Below are positions 1 to 8,550 of a stretch of DNA of 60,231 bases, piece by piece (positions within the stretch are counted from its first letter, which is position 1; each line of letters starts with the position of its first letter). The translations under genes were made by a program, and so were the position numbers. Source of the DNA: Ignavibacteria bacterium RIFOXYB12_FULL_35_14 (lineage in GTDB: Bacteria > Bacteroidota > Ignavibacteria > Ignavibacteriales > Ignavibacteriaceae). The stretch spans positions 33,001 to 93,231 of the forward strand of contig MHAR01000039.1 of the NCBI GenBank assembly GCA_001803045.1, in the 5' to 3' direction. The notes under the pieces are model-generated. The model worked only from the letters and a program-made list of their open reading frames with translations, searched no databases and had not been told where the DNA came from.

Positions 1-155
1 GGTAAGTTTGAAGTTGAGATAGTTTTTTCAATGTTAACTCTCCCGGCAAAATTTCCTAATCCGCTCCCTAAAATTATAGCCAATTCGGGAGTGAATGGAG
101 ATTGTCTCTCAATCTCTTGTATAAGATTTTTGTACTTAAAGTTTAGGTCTATCAC
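1..155 (-). CDS. punA: Purine nucleoside phosphorylase, N-terminal part (cut by window edge)
   Basis: Only the first 51 codons lie in the window. Reading the minus strand from a GTG at 155 gives a short helix followed by PELAIILGSGLGNFAG, which matches the phosphate-binding glycine loop (ILGSGLG) at the start of trimeric purine nucleoside phosphorylases. The family cleaves purine (deoxy)nucleosides with phosphate to base and (deoxy)ribose-1-phosphate in the cytoplasm. The gene starts 14 bp after the nucleoside transporter stop codon and follows cdd and tdk on the same strand, which fits a salvage operon. The start is GTG with no clear ribosome binding site; no ATG is available between the upstream stop and the conserved loop. 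The rest of the protein is outside the window, so the trimeric versus other subtype rests on the N-terminal motif only. Confidence 0.8.
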   Translation of the reverse strand, partial: MIDLNFKYKNLIQEIERQSPFTPELAIILGSGLGNFAGRVNIEKTISTSNL

Positions 156-169
156 GTTTAATCTTAAAA

Positions 170-1519
170 TTAAACTAACAATCCTGCAAGGGTCGCAGTC
201 ATTAAAGTTGCAATCGTTCCGCCAAGAACAGCTTTTAATCCTAATGCTGAAATATCTTTCTTTCTTTCAGGCGCCATTGGACTAATTCCACCAATTTGTA
301 TTGCGATCGAGGCAAAGTTTGCGAATCCGCATAATGCATAAGTTGCCATCATAATTCCTTTTTCACTCATTGCTCCGCTTTTTACTAAAGCCGCTAAATC
401 TAAGTATGCAACAAATTCATTCAGCACTACTTTTGTTCCGATTAGGCTTCCAAAATGAAAAGAATCAGCCCAAGGAACTCCAATTCCATAGGCAAGATAT
501 TGCAGTATCAAACCAAAGATAAGCTGCATCGAAAGAGGTTTACCGAAAGTTGATTGGAGATAAGCATTTAAGTTTAGCAGATCACCAATTCCAGTCAATA
601 AGTAATTGACCAGTGCAATAAGCGCGATAAACGCAAGGAGCATTCCAGCAACATTTAATGCGAGCTGTAATCCATCCGATGCACCTGTTGCTGCGGCTTC
701 AATAACGTTAGAGGCATTTTTCTCCACTTTTAATTTCACACTTCCTTTAGTTATAGGTTCCTCAACTTCTGGAAATAAAATTTTTGAAATTACCAAAGCA
801 GCTGGGGCAGCCATTGCACTCGCAGCTAAAAGTTGAACAGCGAATTTTACTTGTGCTTCCGATATTCCAATTCCCTTGGCTTCAGCAAAAGATTGTCCGA
901 GCATTTGAATATAGCTTGCCATTACTCCACCAGCTATGGTTGCCATGCCGCCAACCATAATTGTCAGAATTTCAGAATTAGTCATCGTTTTAATGTAAGG
1001 TCTTATCAAAAGAGGAGCTTCAGTTTGTCCAACAAAAATATTTGCCGCATTTGAAAGTGATTCAGCACCGCTTGTTCCTAATAGTTTTGACATGACCCAC
1101 GCCATTCCTTTAACTACAAGCTGAAGTATTCCAAGGTAATAAAGAACTGAGGTTAGGCATGATACGAAAATTATTGTAGGCAAAACTTGAAATGCAAAGT
1201 AGAATCCGAGACTTTCAGGTCCGCTGTTTATTGCAAGCTTACCGAAAACGAATTGTGCGCCCTGTATTGTAAAGCCAAGCAAGCTAACGATTGCAGCCCC
1301 AAGCCAATTGATAATATCTTTTGGCCAGCCGAGCGGAAAAAACCATCCGCGCAAACTTTCACTATGAATAATAAAGATGGCGAAGATAATTTGCATTGTT
1401 ACCCCCGTTGCGACTAATCTCCAATTTACTCTTCGCTTATTATTGGAGAAGAGAAAAGCTATTCCTAATAAGATTAATAAACCAAGGACTCCTCTAAGTA
1501 ACGAGAATATGAATTCCAT
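170..1519 (-). CDS. nupC: Concentrative nucleoside transporter (CNT/NupC family)
   Basis: A 449-residue polytopic inner-membrane protein, expected to carry nucleosides inward with H+ or Na+. The N-terminus has a hydrophobic helix followed by a basic KRRVNWR stretch. The middle carries the CNT hallmarks FVGQTEAPLLIRPY (about residues 162-175) and a glycine-rich GGMATIAGGVMASY segment; the C-terminal half has NEFVAYLDL and the CGFANFASIAIQIGG segment of the second substrate-binding half. Length fits the family (about 400-450). It lies 9 bp downstream of tdk and 14 bp upstream of punA on the same strand, so the operon can import a nucleoside and then deaminate, phosphorylate or phosphorolyse it. 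The family is clear; substrate preference (pyrimidine or purine) cannot be read from the sequence. Confidence 0.93.
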   Translation of the reverse strand: MEFIFSLLRGVLGLLILLGIAFLFSNNKRRVNWRLVATGVTMQIIFAIFIIHSESLRGWFFPLGWPKDIINWLGAAIVSLLGFTIQGAQFVFGKLAINSGPESLGFYFAFQVLPTIIFVSCLTSVLYYLGILQLVVKGMAWVMSKLLGTSGAESLSNAANIFVGQTEAPLLIRPYIKTMTNSEILTIMVGGMATIAGGVMASYIQMLGQSFAEAKGIGISEAQVKFAVQLLAASAMAAPAALVISKILFPEVEEPITKGSVKLKVEKNASNVIEAAATGASDGLQLALNVAGMLLAFIALIALVNYLLTGIGDLLNLNAYLQSTFGKPLSMQLIFGLILQYLAYGIGVPWADSFHFGSLIGTKVVLNEFVAYLDLAALVKSGAMSEKGIMMATYALCGFANFASIAIQIGGISPMAPERKKDISALGLKAVLGGTIATLMTATLAGLLV

Positions 1520-1528
1520 TTATTGCCT

Positions 1529-2107
1529 TTAATTTTCTTTGGGAATATAATGACATTTTCTACAGCGGGCTTCATAAATATCTGCCGCTCCAACTACGAC
1601 ACGTTCAGCTGAGGTTGTTTTTCTTTGAGTTTTATCTGCAGGATTACCACAAGCAACACAAATTGCAAGAGTTTTTGTGATGTACTCAGCAATTGCAAGC
1701 AATTGTGGCATTGGTTCGAAAGGAATTCCCTGATAATCCTGATCTAATCCCGCAACAATGACTCTTTTACCATCGTTGGCAAGCTGATTGCAGATCGAAA
1801 CAAGTTCCTGTGAGAAAAATTGTGCTTCATCAATACCAACTACTTTTGCATCATTGGAGAGGGAAAGAATTTCTTTTGCATCTGTTACAAGCAATGATGG
1901 AAGCGATTGTTCGCTGTGAGAAACAATGGATGTGTGAGAAAAGCGTAAATCAATTTTTGGTTTAAATATTTTCACATTTTGTTTTGCAATTTGCGCGCGT
2001 CTTAAGCGGCGGATCAGCTCTTCCGTTTTACCGCTGAACATGCATCCGGCAATTACTTCTATCCAGCCGGTCTCTTTTGGCATTGAATGGGGTGTGAATT
2101 CGATCAT
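1529..2107 (-). CDS. tdk: Thymidine kinase (type II)
   Basis: A 192-residue cytoplasmic enzyme that phosphorylates thymidine (and deoxyuridine) with ATP. The P-loop [11 protein letters not shown] is at residues 21-31, the Walker B-like GIDEAQFF at 91-98, and a structural zinc site is formed by C150/C153 and C182/C185. The lasso region [22 protein letters not shown] precedes the second cysteine pair, as expected for the TK1-like family. Length is normal for bacterial Tdk. It lies 44 bp downstream of cdd and 9 bp upstream of the nucleoside transporter on the same strand, consistent with pyrimidine salvage. Confidence 0.96.
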   Translation of the reverse strand: MIEFTPHSMPKETGWIEVIAGCMFSGKTEELIRRLRRAQIAKQNVKIFKPKIDLRFSHTSIVSHSEQSLPSLLVTDAKEILSLSNDAKVVGIDEAQFFSQELVSICNQLANDGKRVIVAGLDQDYQGIPFEPMPQLLAIAEYITKTLAICVACGNPADKTQRKTTSAERVVVGAADIYEARCRKCHYIPKEN

Positions 2108-2151
2108 GATTGCTTAAAAATTTTAATTAATAATTTGTCGATTGGTCAGAC

Positions 2152-2544
2152 TCATCTTAGATTTTCATCTCCGAAAGCAAAAGGAAGAAGGTCGGATAAT
2201 TTTAGTACCTTAATTTCCTTTTTATGATTTACCATAATCACATCTATGTTGCCGCAAAGATCGCTTATTACCTGCCTGCATGCACCGCAAGGTGGACAAA
2301 AATCGGGTGCATCGCTCGCAATTGCCATAGCTTTGAACTTTCTTTCACCTTCTAAATATGCGTTAAAGACGGCTGTACGTTCGGCGCAAATTGTTAAGCT
2401 GTACGAGCTGTTTTCGATATTTGCTCCTAAATACAATTTGTTATTTTCAGTTAGAAGTGCAGCTCCAACATGAAAGTTTGAATAAGGAGGATGTGCTTTT
2501 AATTTTGCTTTTATTGCTTCTTCAGCGAGTTGGGTGTAAACCAT
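2152..2544 (-). CDS. cdd: Cytidine deaminase
   Basis: A 130-residue enzyme of the small homotetrameric class that converts (deoxy)cytidine to (deoxy)uridine. The HVGAALL motif is at about residues 25-31. The zinc ligands and catalytic glutamate are visible: C53-A-E55 in TICAERTAVF, and C86 and C89 in PPCGACRQV. It is the first gene of the minus-strand cluster cdd-tdk-nupC-punA, with the upstream 100 bp free of genes, so the promoter probably lies between 2545 and about 2650. The product uridine/deoxyuridine would feed Tdk and related salvage steps. Confidence 0.96.
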   Translation of the reverse strand: MVYTQLAEEAIKAKLKAHPPYSNFHVGAALLTENNKLYLGANIENSSYSLTICAERTAVFNAYLEGERKFKAMAIASDAPDFCPPCGACRQVISDLCGNIDVIMVNHKKEIKVLKLSDLLPFAFGDENLR

Positions 2545-2655
2545 TTTATATATTTTTTATTCGGTGCTAAAAATATTGGTTTTGGTTTTGAAATCAAACG
2601 ATTTGGATTTAATAAACTTCTATCGTATCTAAATTAATCAAAAAAAAGCGTATCG

Positions 2656-3149
2656 TCCCCTCTTGAGAGGGGCGAAGGGTGTGTCATTTATTTGTTTTGC
2701 AACTAGCTTCATACTCATCAATCCATTTCTCAATTCTTTTTAACGTTCTGTCCAATTTATGAACAACTTCCAAGTCATCAAAGCGAAGAAATTGAACGCT
2801 AAGCTTTTCAATTTTCTTTTGCCGTCTCTCATCTTTCTTTTCGTTTCCGTAATGACTCTCGTCATCGATTTCTATAAAATGAGGTATAATTTGTTGCAGA
2901 AGAAATCTACTATGTAATTGTCAATTGGCTTTTGTCGATGGAAGTCGTAACCTTTCATTTGTTTACCTTTAAGATAATTCCATAATATTGTCTCTGTGAA
3001 GGTGCTGTTGTTACGCAGTTGCCTCGCTTTCTCCTTAGGCTCAGGATTGTACGGTATTAACTTTCTTTTCATTCTTTCGTTATCTGCAAAAGATTAGTGA
3101 TTCTTAAAATTACGAACACACCCCTTTCGTTCCCCTCTCAGAGAGGGGA
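2656..3149. mobile_element. Putative small mobile element: DUF559 gene bracketed by inverted palindromic repeats
   Basis: Two similar segments face each other. The left one (2656-2684) reads TCCCCTCTTGAGAGGGG then CGAAGGGTGTGT. The right one (3116-3149), read on the minus strand, gives TCCCCTCTCTGAGAGGGG, then AACGAAAGGGGTGTGT. Each has a self-complementary outer half and a GGGTGTGT inner half pointing at the gene. The stop codon of the enclosed DUF559 reading frame (2684-2686) touches the left repeat. The geometry is that of terminal inverted repeats around a one-gene cargo. No transposase is present, and no clear target-site duplication was found by eye. That this moves as a unit is inference; the inverted repeats themselves are seen directly. 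Confidence 0.55.
2684..3072 (-). pseudogene. DUF559 endonuclease-domain protein, frameshifted
   Basis: The first part (ATG at 3072) encodes a basic start and the DUF559 features KARQLRNNSTFTETILWNYL, then KGYDFHRQKPIDNYIVDFFC and NKLYLI, ending at a TAG near 2870. In the next frame the protein resumes with IEIDDESHYGNEKKDERR and runs to LKRIEKWIDEYEASCKTNK, ending at TGA 2684-2686. Joined, this gives about 128 residues, the usual size of DUF559 proteins, which resemble Vsr/restriction-type PD-(D/E)XK nucleases; the core acidic motif (VDFF..., EIDDESH) straddles the break. One extra or missing base in ATTTTATAGAAATC explains the shift, so the copy is probably inactive unless it is a sequencing error or programmed shift. 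It is bounded by inverted palindromic repeats. Confidence 0.8.
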
Positions 3150-3182
3150 TTAGCTGTGGTTCTTTGAATTAAATTAAATAAC

Positions 3183-5186
3183 CTAAAAATCCTCATCTAG
3201 CAGCCAGCCCTGTGCTAAATCTTTGTTCATCTCAGAAATAAATCGTGAGGGTTTAGAAAGAGTTGTTCCAGCTTCTCTGTCAAAAATGTTCATAGGATAA
3301 GTCACAAATAAATTTTGCTTTGCTCTTGTAGATGCAACATACATTAATCTTCTTTCCTCTTCTAAAGTATCCAAATTTTCTACCGATCGGCTTGATGGGA
3401 AAAATCCCTCAACGGCATGAATGATAAAAACCGAATGCCACTCCAAACCTTTTGCAGAATGAATTGTCGAAAGCGTAACATACTCTTCCTCTTTATCTGT
3501 AGCCTCAATATCTATTACAGAATCAATGATTGGTTCAATTGCCATGTCTGCGAGTAAGCTGTCAAGTGATTTATAATTCTCAGTGATGTTAAGGAAAATG
3601 TCCAAATCCTTTTTCCGTTTGTTAAAATCATCATATTTTTCATTGAAAATGGGGTAGTAATAATCAACAACCAACTGTGCTTTTTCCGATGGAAGCGCTT
3701 GCTTTGTGTGAAGCTGATACAAAAGCTGAAACAACTTCGCAATCGTATCGTTATATCTAAAAGATGTTTGAGAATCTGGATTTGCTTTGATGGTCAGTCG
3801 TGCAGTTGCAAGTTCATCTAAAATTTTTTGTGCGGTTTTGGGTCCTACTCCCTCAAGTAAGAGAAGCACTCTATACCAGCTAATAATATCTTTCGGGTTT
3901 GCAGCGATTCGTAAAAATGCCAAAACGTCTTTAATATGAGCAGTTTCTATAAACTTCATGCCGCCAAATTTTTGAAAAGGAATATTTGCTTTGTTAAGCT
4001 CAATCTCCAAATCAAAAGAAAAAAATGAAGAACGAAATAACACAGCTATATCTTTTAACGGAACTCCTTCTTCCCTCAGATCAAGAATTTTATCAACTAT
4101 AAATTTAGATTGAAGATTCTCAGTTGAAGCAGCAACAATGAAAGGTAAATCCCCGCCTGTTCTTCTTGTGTAAAGATGTTTCTCATACTTCTCAACCGCG
4201 CCTTCGATAATTTTATTTGTGAAATCAAGAACCGGCTGAACGCTTCGGTAATTCTCTTCGAGCTTAATAATTTTAGTATCAGGAAATAGAATTGGGAATT
4301 CGATGATATTCTTGAAATTGGCGCCGCGAAAGGAATAAATTGATTGAGAATCATCACCAACAACCATAATGTTTTTATTAAGCTGTGTAAGTCCCAATAC
4401 CACTTCTGCTTGAAGCTTGTTCGTATCCTGGTATTCATCAACCATTACAAATTTAATTGAAGAAAGGAGTGATTTAGCGGATGGACTCAAATCATGCAGA
4501 AAATTTTTTAGATAGACGAGAAGATCATCGTAATCCAGTAAATTATTTCTTCGTTTGTACTCAGAGTAGACTTTCCTAATGTCCATTATTTTATCTAGCT
4601 GATCGAGGAAGTGCGGATAGGATTCATCAATTATTTCTTCAACAGGTTTTCCTGTATTCACGCTTAAACTAAAAACTTTGTTAAGCGTCTGCTTATTTGG
4701 AAATCGTTTTTCCTTAGTTATAAATTCTACTTGTGATCGGATAAGATTAATAACATCCTCACTATCACCTTGATCTAAAATTGTGAATGAAGAATCAAGA
4801 TTTAGTGCTTTATAATATTTTCTTAGAGTAAGATTAGCAAAGGAATGAAATGTTCCTCCTAAAATTTTTGAGCATCGATTATCGAGCAAAACCGCTGCAC
4901 GATTCATCATCTCATTTGCAGCTTTTCGGGTAAAAGTTAAAAGTAAAATTGATTTTGGATCAAAGCCAAGTTCGACCAATCTTGCCACGCGATAAACTAG
5001 TGTTCTTGTTTTTCCGGTTCCTGCTCCGGCAATAATTAGGTAAGCCCCATCAACAGCAGATGCAGCTTCAAATTGTGCCGGGTTTAATGCATTCTGGTAG
5101 TTAATTGAAAATTTATTTTCATAAATTACTCTTTTCCCAACGATGTTATCATTAAGTCTTTTGAGAGTATATTTTTTTTGAATCAT
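3183..5186 (-). CDS. UvrD/Rep/PcrA-type ATP-dependent DNA helicase
   Basis: A 667-residue superfamily 1A 3'-5' helicase. Motifs occur in order: Q-motif-like LNPAQFEAA (34-42), Walker A GAGTGKTR (54-61), motif Ia LLLTFTRKAANEM, motif II VDEYQDTNKLQ (about 249), motif III VGDDSQSIYSFRGA, motif IV region LEENYRS, motif V TLSTIHSAKGLEW (about 566-578) and motif VI RRLMYVASTRAKQNL. The family unwinds DNA in repair and replication-fork processing. It is shorter than E. coli UvrD (about 720) and lacks an obvious C-terminal tudor extension, so I leave the symbol empty. It stands alone between the DUF559 remnant and the divergent clpC. Confidence 0.93.
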   Translation of the reverse strand: MIQKKYTLKRLNDNIVGKRVIYENKFSINYQNALNPAQFEAASAVDGAYLIIAGAGTGKTRTLVYRVARLVELGFDPKSILLLTFTRKAANEMMNRAAVLLDNRCSKILGGTFHSFANLTLRKYYKALNLDSSFTILDQGDSEDVINLIRSQVEFITKEKRFPNKQTLNKVFSLSVNTGKPVEEIIDESYPHFLDQLDKIMDIRKVYSEYKRRNNLLDYDDLLVYLKNFLHDLSPSAKSLLSSIKFVMVDEYQDTNKLQAEVVLGLTQLNKNIMVVGDDSQSIYSFRGANFKNIIEFPILFPDTKIIKLEENYRSVQPVLDFTNKIIEGAVEKYEKHLYTRRTGGDLPFIVAASTENLQSKFIVDKILDLREEGVPLKDIAVLFRSSFFSFDLEIELNKANIPFQKFGGMKFIETAHIKDVLAFLRIAANPKDIISWYRVLLLLEGVGPKTAQKILDELATARLTIKANPDSQTSFRYNDTIAKLFQLLYQLHTKQALPSEKAQLVVDYYYPIFNEKYDDFNKRKKDLDIFLNITENYKSLDSLLADMAIEPIIDSVIDIEATDKEEEYVTLSTIHSAKGLEWHSVFIIHAVEGFFPSSRSVENLDTLEEERRLMYVASTRAKQNLFVTYPMNIFDREAGTTLSKPSRFISEMNKDLAQGWLLDEDF

Positions 5187-5658
5187 TAAGAAAAATATTT
5201 AGTGTGGTCGAAAATAATTTTAACTGATCAAATATACCAAAAATGATTTTATTCAAGTTCATTACTCGATGTGCACTTGCTGCAAGTGTAGTTTTTTTTA
5301 TCTTACAAATGGATCATTATTTTTCTAAGATATGGGTGTACTTTTCTCAGACAAAAAATTAACTTAAAACAAAAGTAAAAAGGGTAACACATTTGCCGAA
5401 TAAACTGTATCAAAATAGTTTCAGAAAAGGATGATTTTCAAAACAAATGAAACTGATACTTCGTTTTAGTGGTATAATTGTTGCAATTTATATGTGGACA
5501 ATTTGGAAATCATGTTATAAGACAATTGTTACATTAAATTAAATGCATTTCGGGTATTCTTCATTAAATTGAGGTATTAGCTATTTATTTATATATTTAA
5601 GTGAAACATTTAAGCAAGAAAAAGCGTTTAGATAATTACAACAGAATTAAGGTAAAAA
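5187..5658. other. Intergenic gap between divergent helicase and clpC genes
   Basis: About 470 bp with no convincing reading frame on either strand. It must hold the divergent promoters for the helicase (leftward) and clpC (rightward). I see no CIRCE element or CtsR heptad repeat, the usual heat-shock operators of Gram-positive clp genes. The only structured feature is an orphan terminator-like hairpin at 5274-5299. Confidence 0.6.
5274..5299 (+). terminator. Orphan terminator-like hairpin upstream of clpC
   Basis: CACTTG (5274-5279), a three-base loop CTG and CAAGTG (5283-5288) form a perfect 6-bp stem followed closely by a run of eight T on the plus strand. No plus-strand gene lies immediately upstream, so it could end a short non-coding transcript or antisense transcription from the helicase region. 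The stem is short, so it could also be chance. Confidence 0.35.
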
Positions 5659-8163
5659 ATGGACGGAAATTTCTCGGATAGATTACAAGAGGTAATAAGA
5701 CTTAGCCGCGAAGAAGCTTTACGCTTAGGGCATGACTATATTGGAACTGAGCATCTTTTACTTGGAATTATTAGAGAAGGACAAGGTGTTGCAGTTAGAA
5801 TCCTAAGAAACCTTGATTGCGATCTTATTAAATTAAAAAAAGCTATCGAGGATACAGTTAGAACTGCCGGCGGAACTATGACTATCGGAAATATTCCTTT
5901 GACAAAGCAAGCTGAAAAAGTTTTAAAGATTACTCAAATTGAATCTAAAATTTATAAAGCTGATGTTATCGGAAGTGAGCATCTATTACTCTCATTATTA
6001 AGAGATGAAGATAATATTGCAACGCAGATTCTCCACCAGTTTAACGTGACTTATGAAAATTCACGTGCGGAACTCAATTCAATGTTAAGCAGTAAAAGTC
6101 CGAAAGATCCAGCGGGATCAATTCCAGTTCCTGATAAAAAAACTGACCGGACAAAAACTCCCGTACTAGATAATTTTGGACGCGACCTTACCAAACTTGC
6201 ACATGAAGATAAGCTCGATCCTGTTATCGGACGCGAAAAGGAAATTGAAAGAGTTGCACAAATTCTTAGCAGGAGAAAAAAGAATAATCCTGTGCTCATT
6301 GGAGAACCGGGAGTAGGAAAAACTGCAATCGCAGAAGGATTAGCTCTAAGGATCGTTCAGAAAAAAGTTCCAAGAATTCTTCAAGAAAAAAGAGTTGTAA
6401 CTCTAGATCTTGCTGGACTCGTAGCGGGTACAAAATACCGCGGCCAGTTCGAAGAAAGAATGAAAGCACTGATGAATGAATTAGAAAAAGCTAACGATGT
6501 TATTTTATTCATCGATGAATTGCACACAATTGTCGGTGCTGGTGGAGCTTCAGGATCATTGGATGCTTCCAACATGTTTAAGCCTGCCTTATCACGTGGT
6601 GATATTCAATGCATTGGAGCGACAACTTTAGATGAATATAGAAAATACATCGAAACTGATGGAGCTTTGGATCGTCGATTCCAAAAAGTTATGGTTGAAC
6701 CGCCAAGTTACGATGAAACAATTCAGATTTTAACAAACATTAAGTTTAAATATGAAGAACATCATCATGTAAAATATTCTGATGATGCAATTGAATCTGC
6801 TGTTAAGCTTAGCAACAGGTACATTACTGATCGGCATTTACCGGATAAAGCTATTGATGTTCTTGATGAAGCAGGTTCAAGAGTTCACATGGGCAATTTT
6901 GAAGTCTCCAAAGAAATTCTGGATCTTGAAGCTGAAATTGAAAAGGTAAGATCAGAAAAAACTTCTGTGGTAAAAAAACAAGATTATGAAGAGGCTGCTC
7001 GACTTCGTGATAAGGAAAGAAATCTTCAAAATGATCTTGAAATAGCTAAGCGAGATTGGGATACCAAAACGCGCGACATAGTTTATGATGTCACCGAAGA
7101 AGATATTGCCACCATTGTAGCGATGATGACGGGCATTCCTGTTAACAGAGTTGCTCAAACTGAATCCGAAAAATTATTGAATATGGCAGCAGCTCTTAGA
7201 GGATATATTGTTGGTCAAGAGGAAGCTGTAGAAAAATTATCAAAAGCTATTAGAAGAACCCGTGCCGGTTTGAAAAATCCAAGCAGACCAATTGGGAGTT
7301 TCATTTTCTTGGGTCCCACCGGAGTTGGAAAAACTGAATTATGTAAAGCTCTTGCAAAATATTTATTTGATTCTGAAGATGCTTTGATCCGAATTGATAT
7401 GAGCGAGTATATGGAAAAATTTTCGGTTTCAAGACTTGTTGGCGCACCTCCTGGATATGTCGGTTACGAGGAGGGCGGCCAATTAACTGAAAAAGTTAGG
7501 AGACGACCTTACTCAGTTGTGTTATTTGATGAAATTGAAAAAGCTCATCCGGATATTTTTAGTATTCTTCTCCAAGTTCTTGATGATGGAGTTCTTACTG
7601 ATAGTCTTGGAAGAAAGGTTGATTTCAAGAATACAATTATCATTATGACTTCAAACATTGGGACACGCGATATTAAAAATATTGGTTCTTATGGTTTTGG
7701 TGGTGAAAATGAAGCAGATAGATATTCTCATCTAAAAAGCACTGTTGAAGAAGCACTGAAAAAATTATTTAATCCGGAATTTCTCAACCGGTTAGATGAA
7801 ACAATCGTTTTCAGAAATTTGGAGAGAGAGGATATTCTGCAAATTATTGATATCGAGCTGAAAGATCTTTACAAAAATATGCACGATAATAAAATGGTGT
7901 TAACTCTCGATCAATCCGCTAAAGATTTCCTGGTTGATAAAGGATTTGATCAAAAGTACGGTGCAAGACCTTTGAAACGTGCCATTCAAAAATACGTTGA
8001 AGACCCGCTTGCGGAAGAGATTCTCCGGGGATCATTTAAAGACGGAGCCAAGTTAATTGCAAAACATTTTGAGAATACAGATCACATAATCTTTATTGAT
8101 GAGGATTCGCAAATTGATATTCCTGATAAAGCCCCGGAAAGTGCCGGCTCCGAGGAAAGTTAG
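5659..8163 (+). CDS. clpC: AAA+ unfoldase ClpC, ClpP partner
   Basis: An 834-residue Hsp100 ATPase. Residues 1-140 hold two Clp N-domain repeats (SREEALRLGHDYIGTEHLLLGI and KADVIGSEHLLLSLL). The first AAA module has Walker A GEPGVGKT (about 215-222) and DELHTIVGAG. The UVR-type coiled-coil KKQDYEEAARLRDKE (about 440-455) is the M-domain that separates ClpC from ClpA and ClpB. The second module has GPTGVGKTELC (about 551) and IDMSEYMEKFSVSRLVGAPPGYVGYEEGG. The protein unfolds substrates and feeds them to ClpP in the cytoplasm. The gene is monocistronic in appearance, ending in a strong intrinsic terminator. The start ATG follows TTAAGG about 8 bp upstream. Confidence 0.97.
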   Translation: MDGNFSDRLQEVIRLSREEALRLGHDYIGTEHLLLGIIREGQGVAVRILRNLDCDLIKLKKAIEDTVRTAGGTMTIGNIPLTKQAEKVLKITQIESKIYKADVIGSEHLLLSLLRDEDNIATQILHQFNVTYENSRAELNSMLSSKSPKDPAGSIPVPDKKTDRTKTPVLDNFGRDLTKLAHEDKLDPVIGREKEIERVAQILSRRKKNNPVLIGEPGVGKTAIAEGLALRIVQKKVPRILQEKRVVTLDLAGLVAGTKYRGQFEERMKALMNELEKANDVILFIDELHTIVGAGGASGSLDASNMFKPALSRGDIQCIGATTLDEYRKYIETDGALDRRFQKVMVEPPSYDETIQILTNIKFKYEEHHHVKYSDDAIESAVKLSNRYITDRHLPDKAIDVLDEAGSRVHMGNFEVSKEILDLEAEIEKVRSEKTSVVKKQDYEEAARLRDKERNLQNDLEIAKRDWDTKTRDIVYDVTEEDIATIVAMMTGIPVNRVAQTESEKLLNMAAALRGYIVGQEEAVEKLSKAIRRTRAGLKNPSRPIGSFIFLGPTGVGKTELCKALAKYLFDSEDALIRIDMSEYMEKFSVSRLVGAPPGYVGYEEGGQLTEKVRRRPYSVVLFDEIEKAHPDIFSILLQVLDDGVLTDSLGRKVDFKNTIIIMTSNIGTRDIKNIGSYGFGGENEADRYSHLKSTVEEALKKLFNPEFLNRLDETIVFRNLEREDILQIIDIELKDLYKNMHDNKMVLTLDQSAKDFLVDKGFDQKYGARPLKRAIQKYVEDPLAEEILRGSFKDGAKLIAKHFENTDHIIFIDEDSQIDIPDKAPESAGSEES

Positions 8164-8190
8164 AATTTCAAAATAATCGTTAAATTACAA

Positions 8191-8219
8191 AGCGTATTAA
8201 TTTTTAATACGCTTTTTTT
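8191..8219 (+). terminator. Rho-independent terminator of clpC
   Basis: AGCGTATTAA (8191-8200), loop TTT, and TTAATACGCT (8204-8213) make a perfect 10-bp stem followed by a T tract to 8219. It lies 28 bp after the clpC stop. Its T tract runs directly into the ATG at 8220 of the next reading frame, which bears on the choice of start for that gene. Confidence 0.85.
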
Positions 8220-8240
8220 ATGAAAAAGAAAGGAAATACT

Positions 8241-8522
8241 GTGTCATTATTAATTGAAAATGAAATTCACAAAAGACTAGAGAGTCTTAGTGACTGGATT
8301 TATTCTAAAAAACAAATAAGTAAAGAATTTAAGTTCGCGGATTTTAAGGGAGCGCTCGCATTCGTAAATAAAGTGGGAAATGCCGCTGAAGGTATGGATC
8401 ATCATCCGGATATTTTGATGCACAGTTGGAACAAAGTTAAAATTTCGATATCTACTCACAGTGAGGGTGGAGTAACAAACAAGGATTTTCAGTTAGCAGA
8501 AAAAATCGAATCACTAAATTGA
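8241..8522 (+). CDS. phhB: 4a-hydroxytetrahydrobiopterin dehydratase (PCD/DCoH family)
   Basis: A small enzyme that dehydrates the pterin carbinolamine left by aromatic amino acid hydroxylases; related proteins act in molybdopterin contexts. The family signature is clear: FKFADFKGALAFVNKVGNAAEGMDHHPDI, with the histidine pair and later HSWNKVKISISTHSEGGVTNKDFQLA. The longest frame starts at ATG 8220, but that codon directly follows the T tract of the clpC terminator and has no ribosome site. The in-frame GTG at 8241 is preceded by AAAGGA at suitable spacing and gives 93 residues, a normal family length, so I prefer it. No phenylalanine hydroxylase is nearby, so the physiological substrate is unknown. 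Confidence 0.88.
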   Translation: MSLLIENEIHKRLESLSDWIYSKKQISKEFKFADFKGALAFVNKVGNAAEGMDHHPDILMHSWNKVKISISTHSEGGVTNKDFQLAEKIESLN

Positions 8523-8550
8523 AAATTTGTAAATTTAACTTGAGATCATC

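Noticed and set aside
4097-4441. A 114-codon minus-strand frame within the helicase gene
   Set aside because: It lies in another frame of the helicase, which carries all SF1 motifs.
5187-5658. CIRCE or CtsR operator before clpC
   Set aside because: No matching inverted or heptad repeats could be found by eye.
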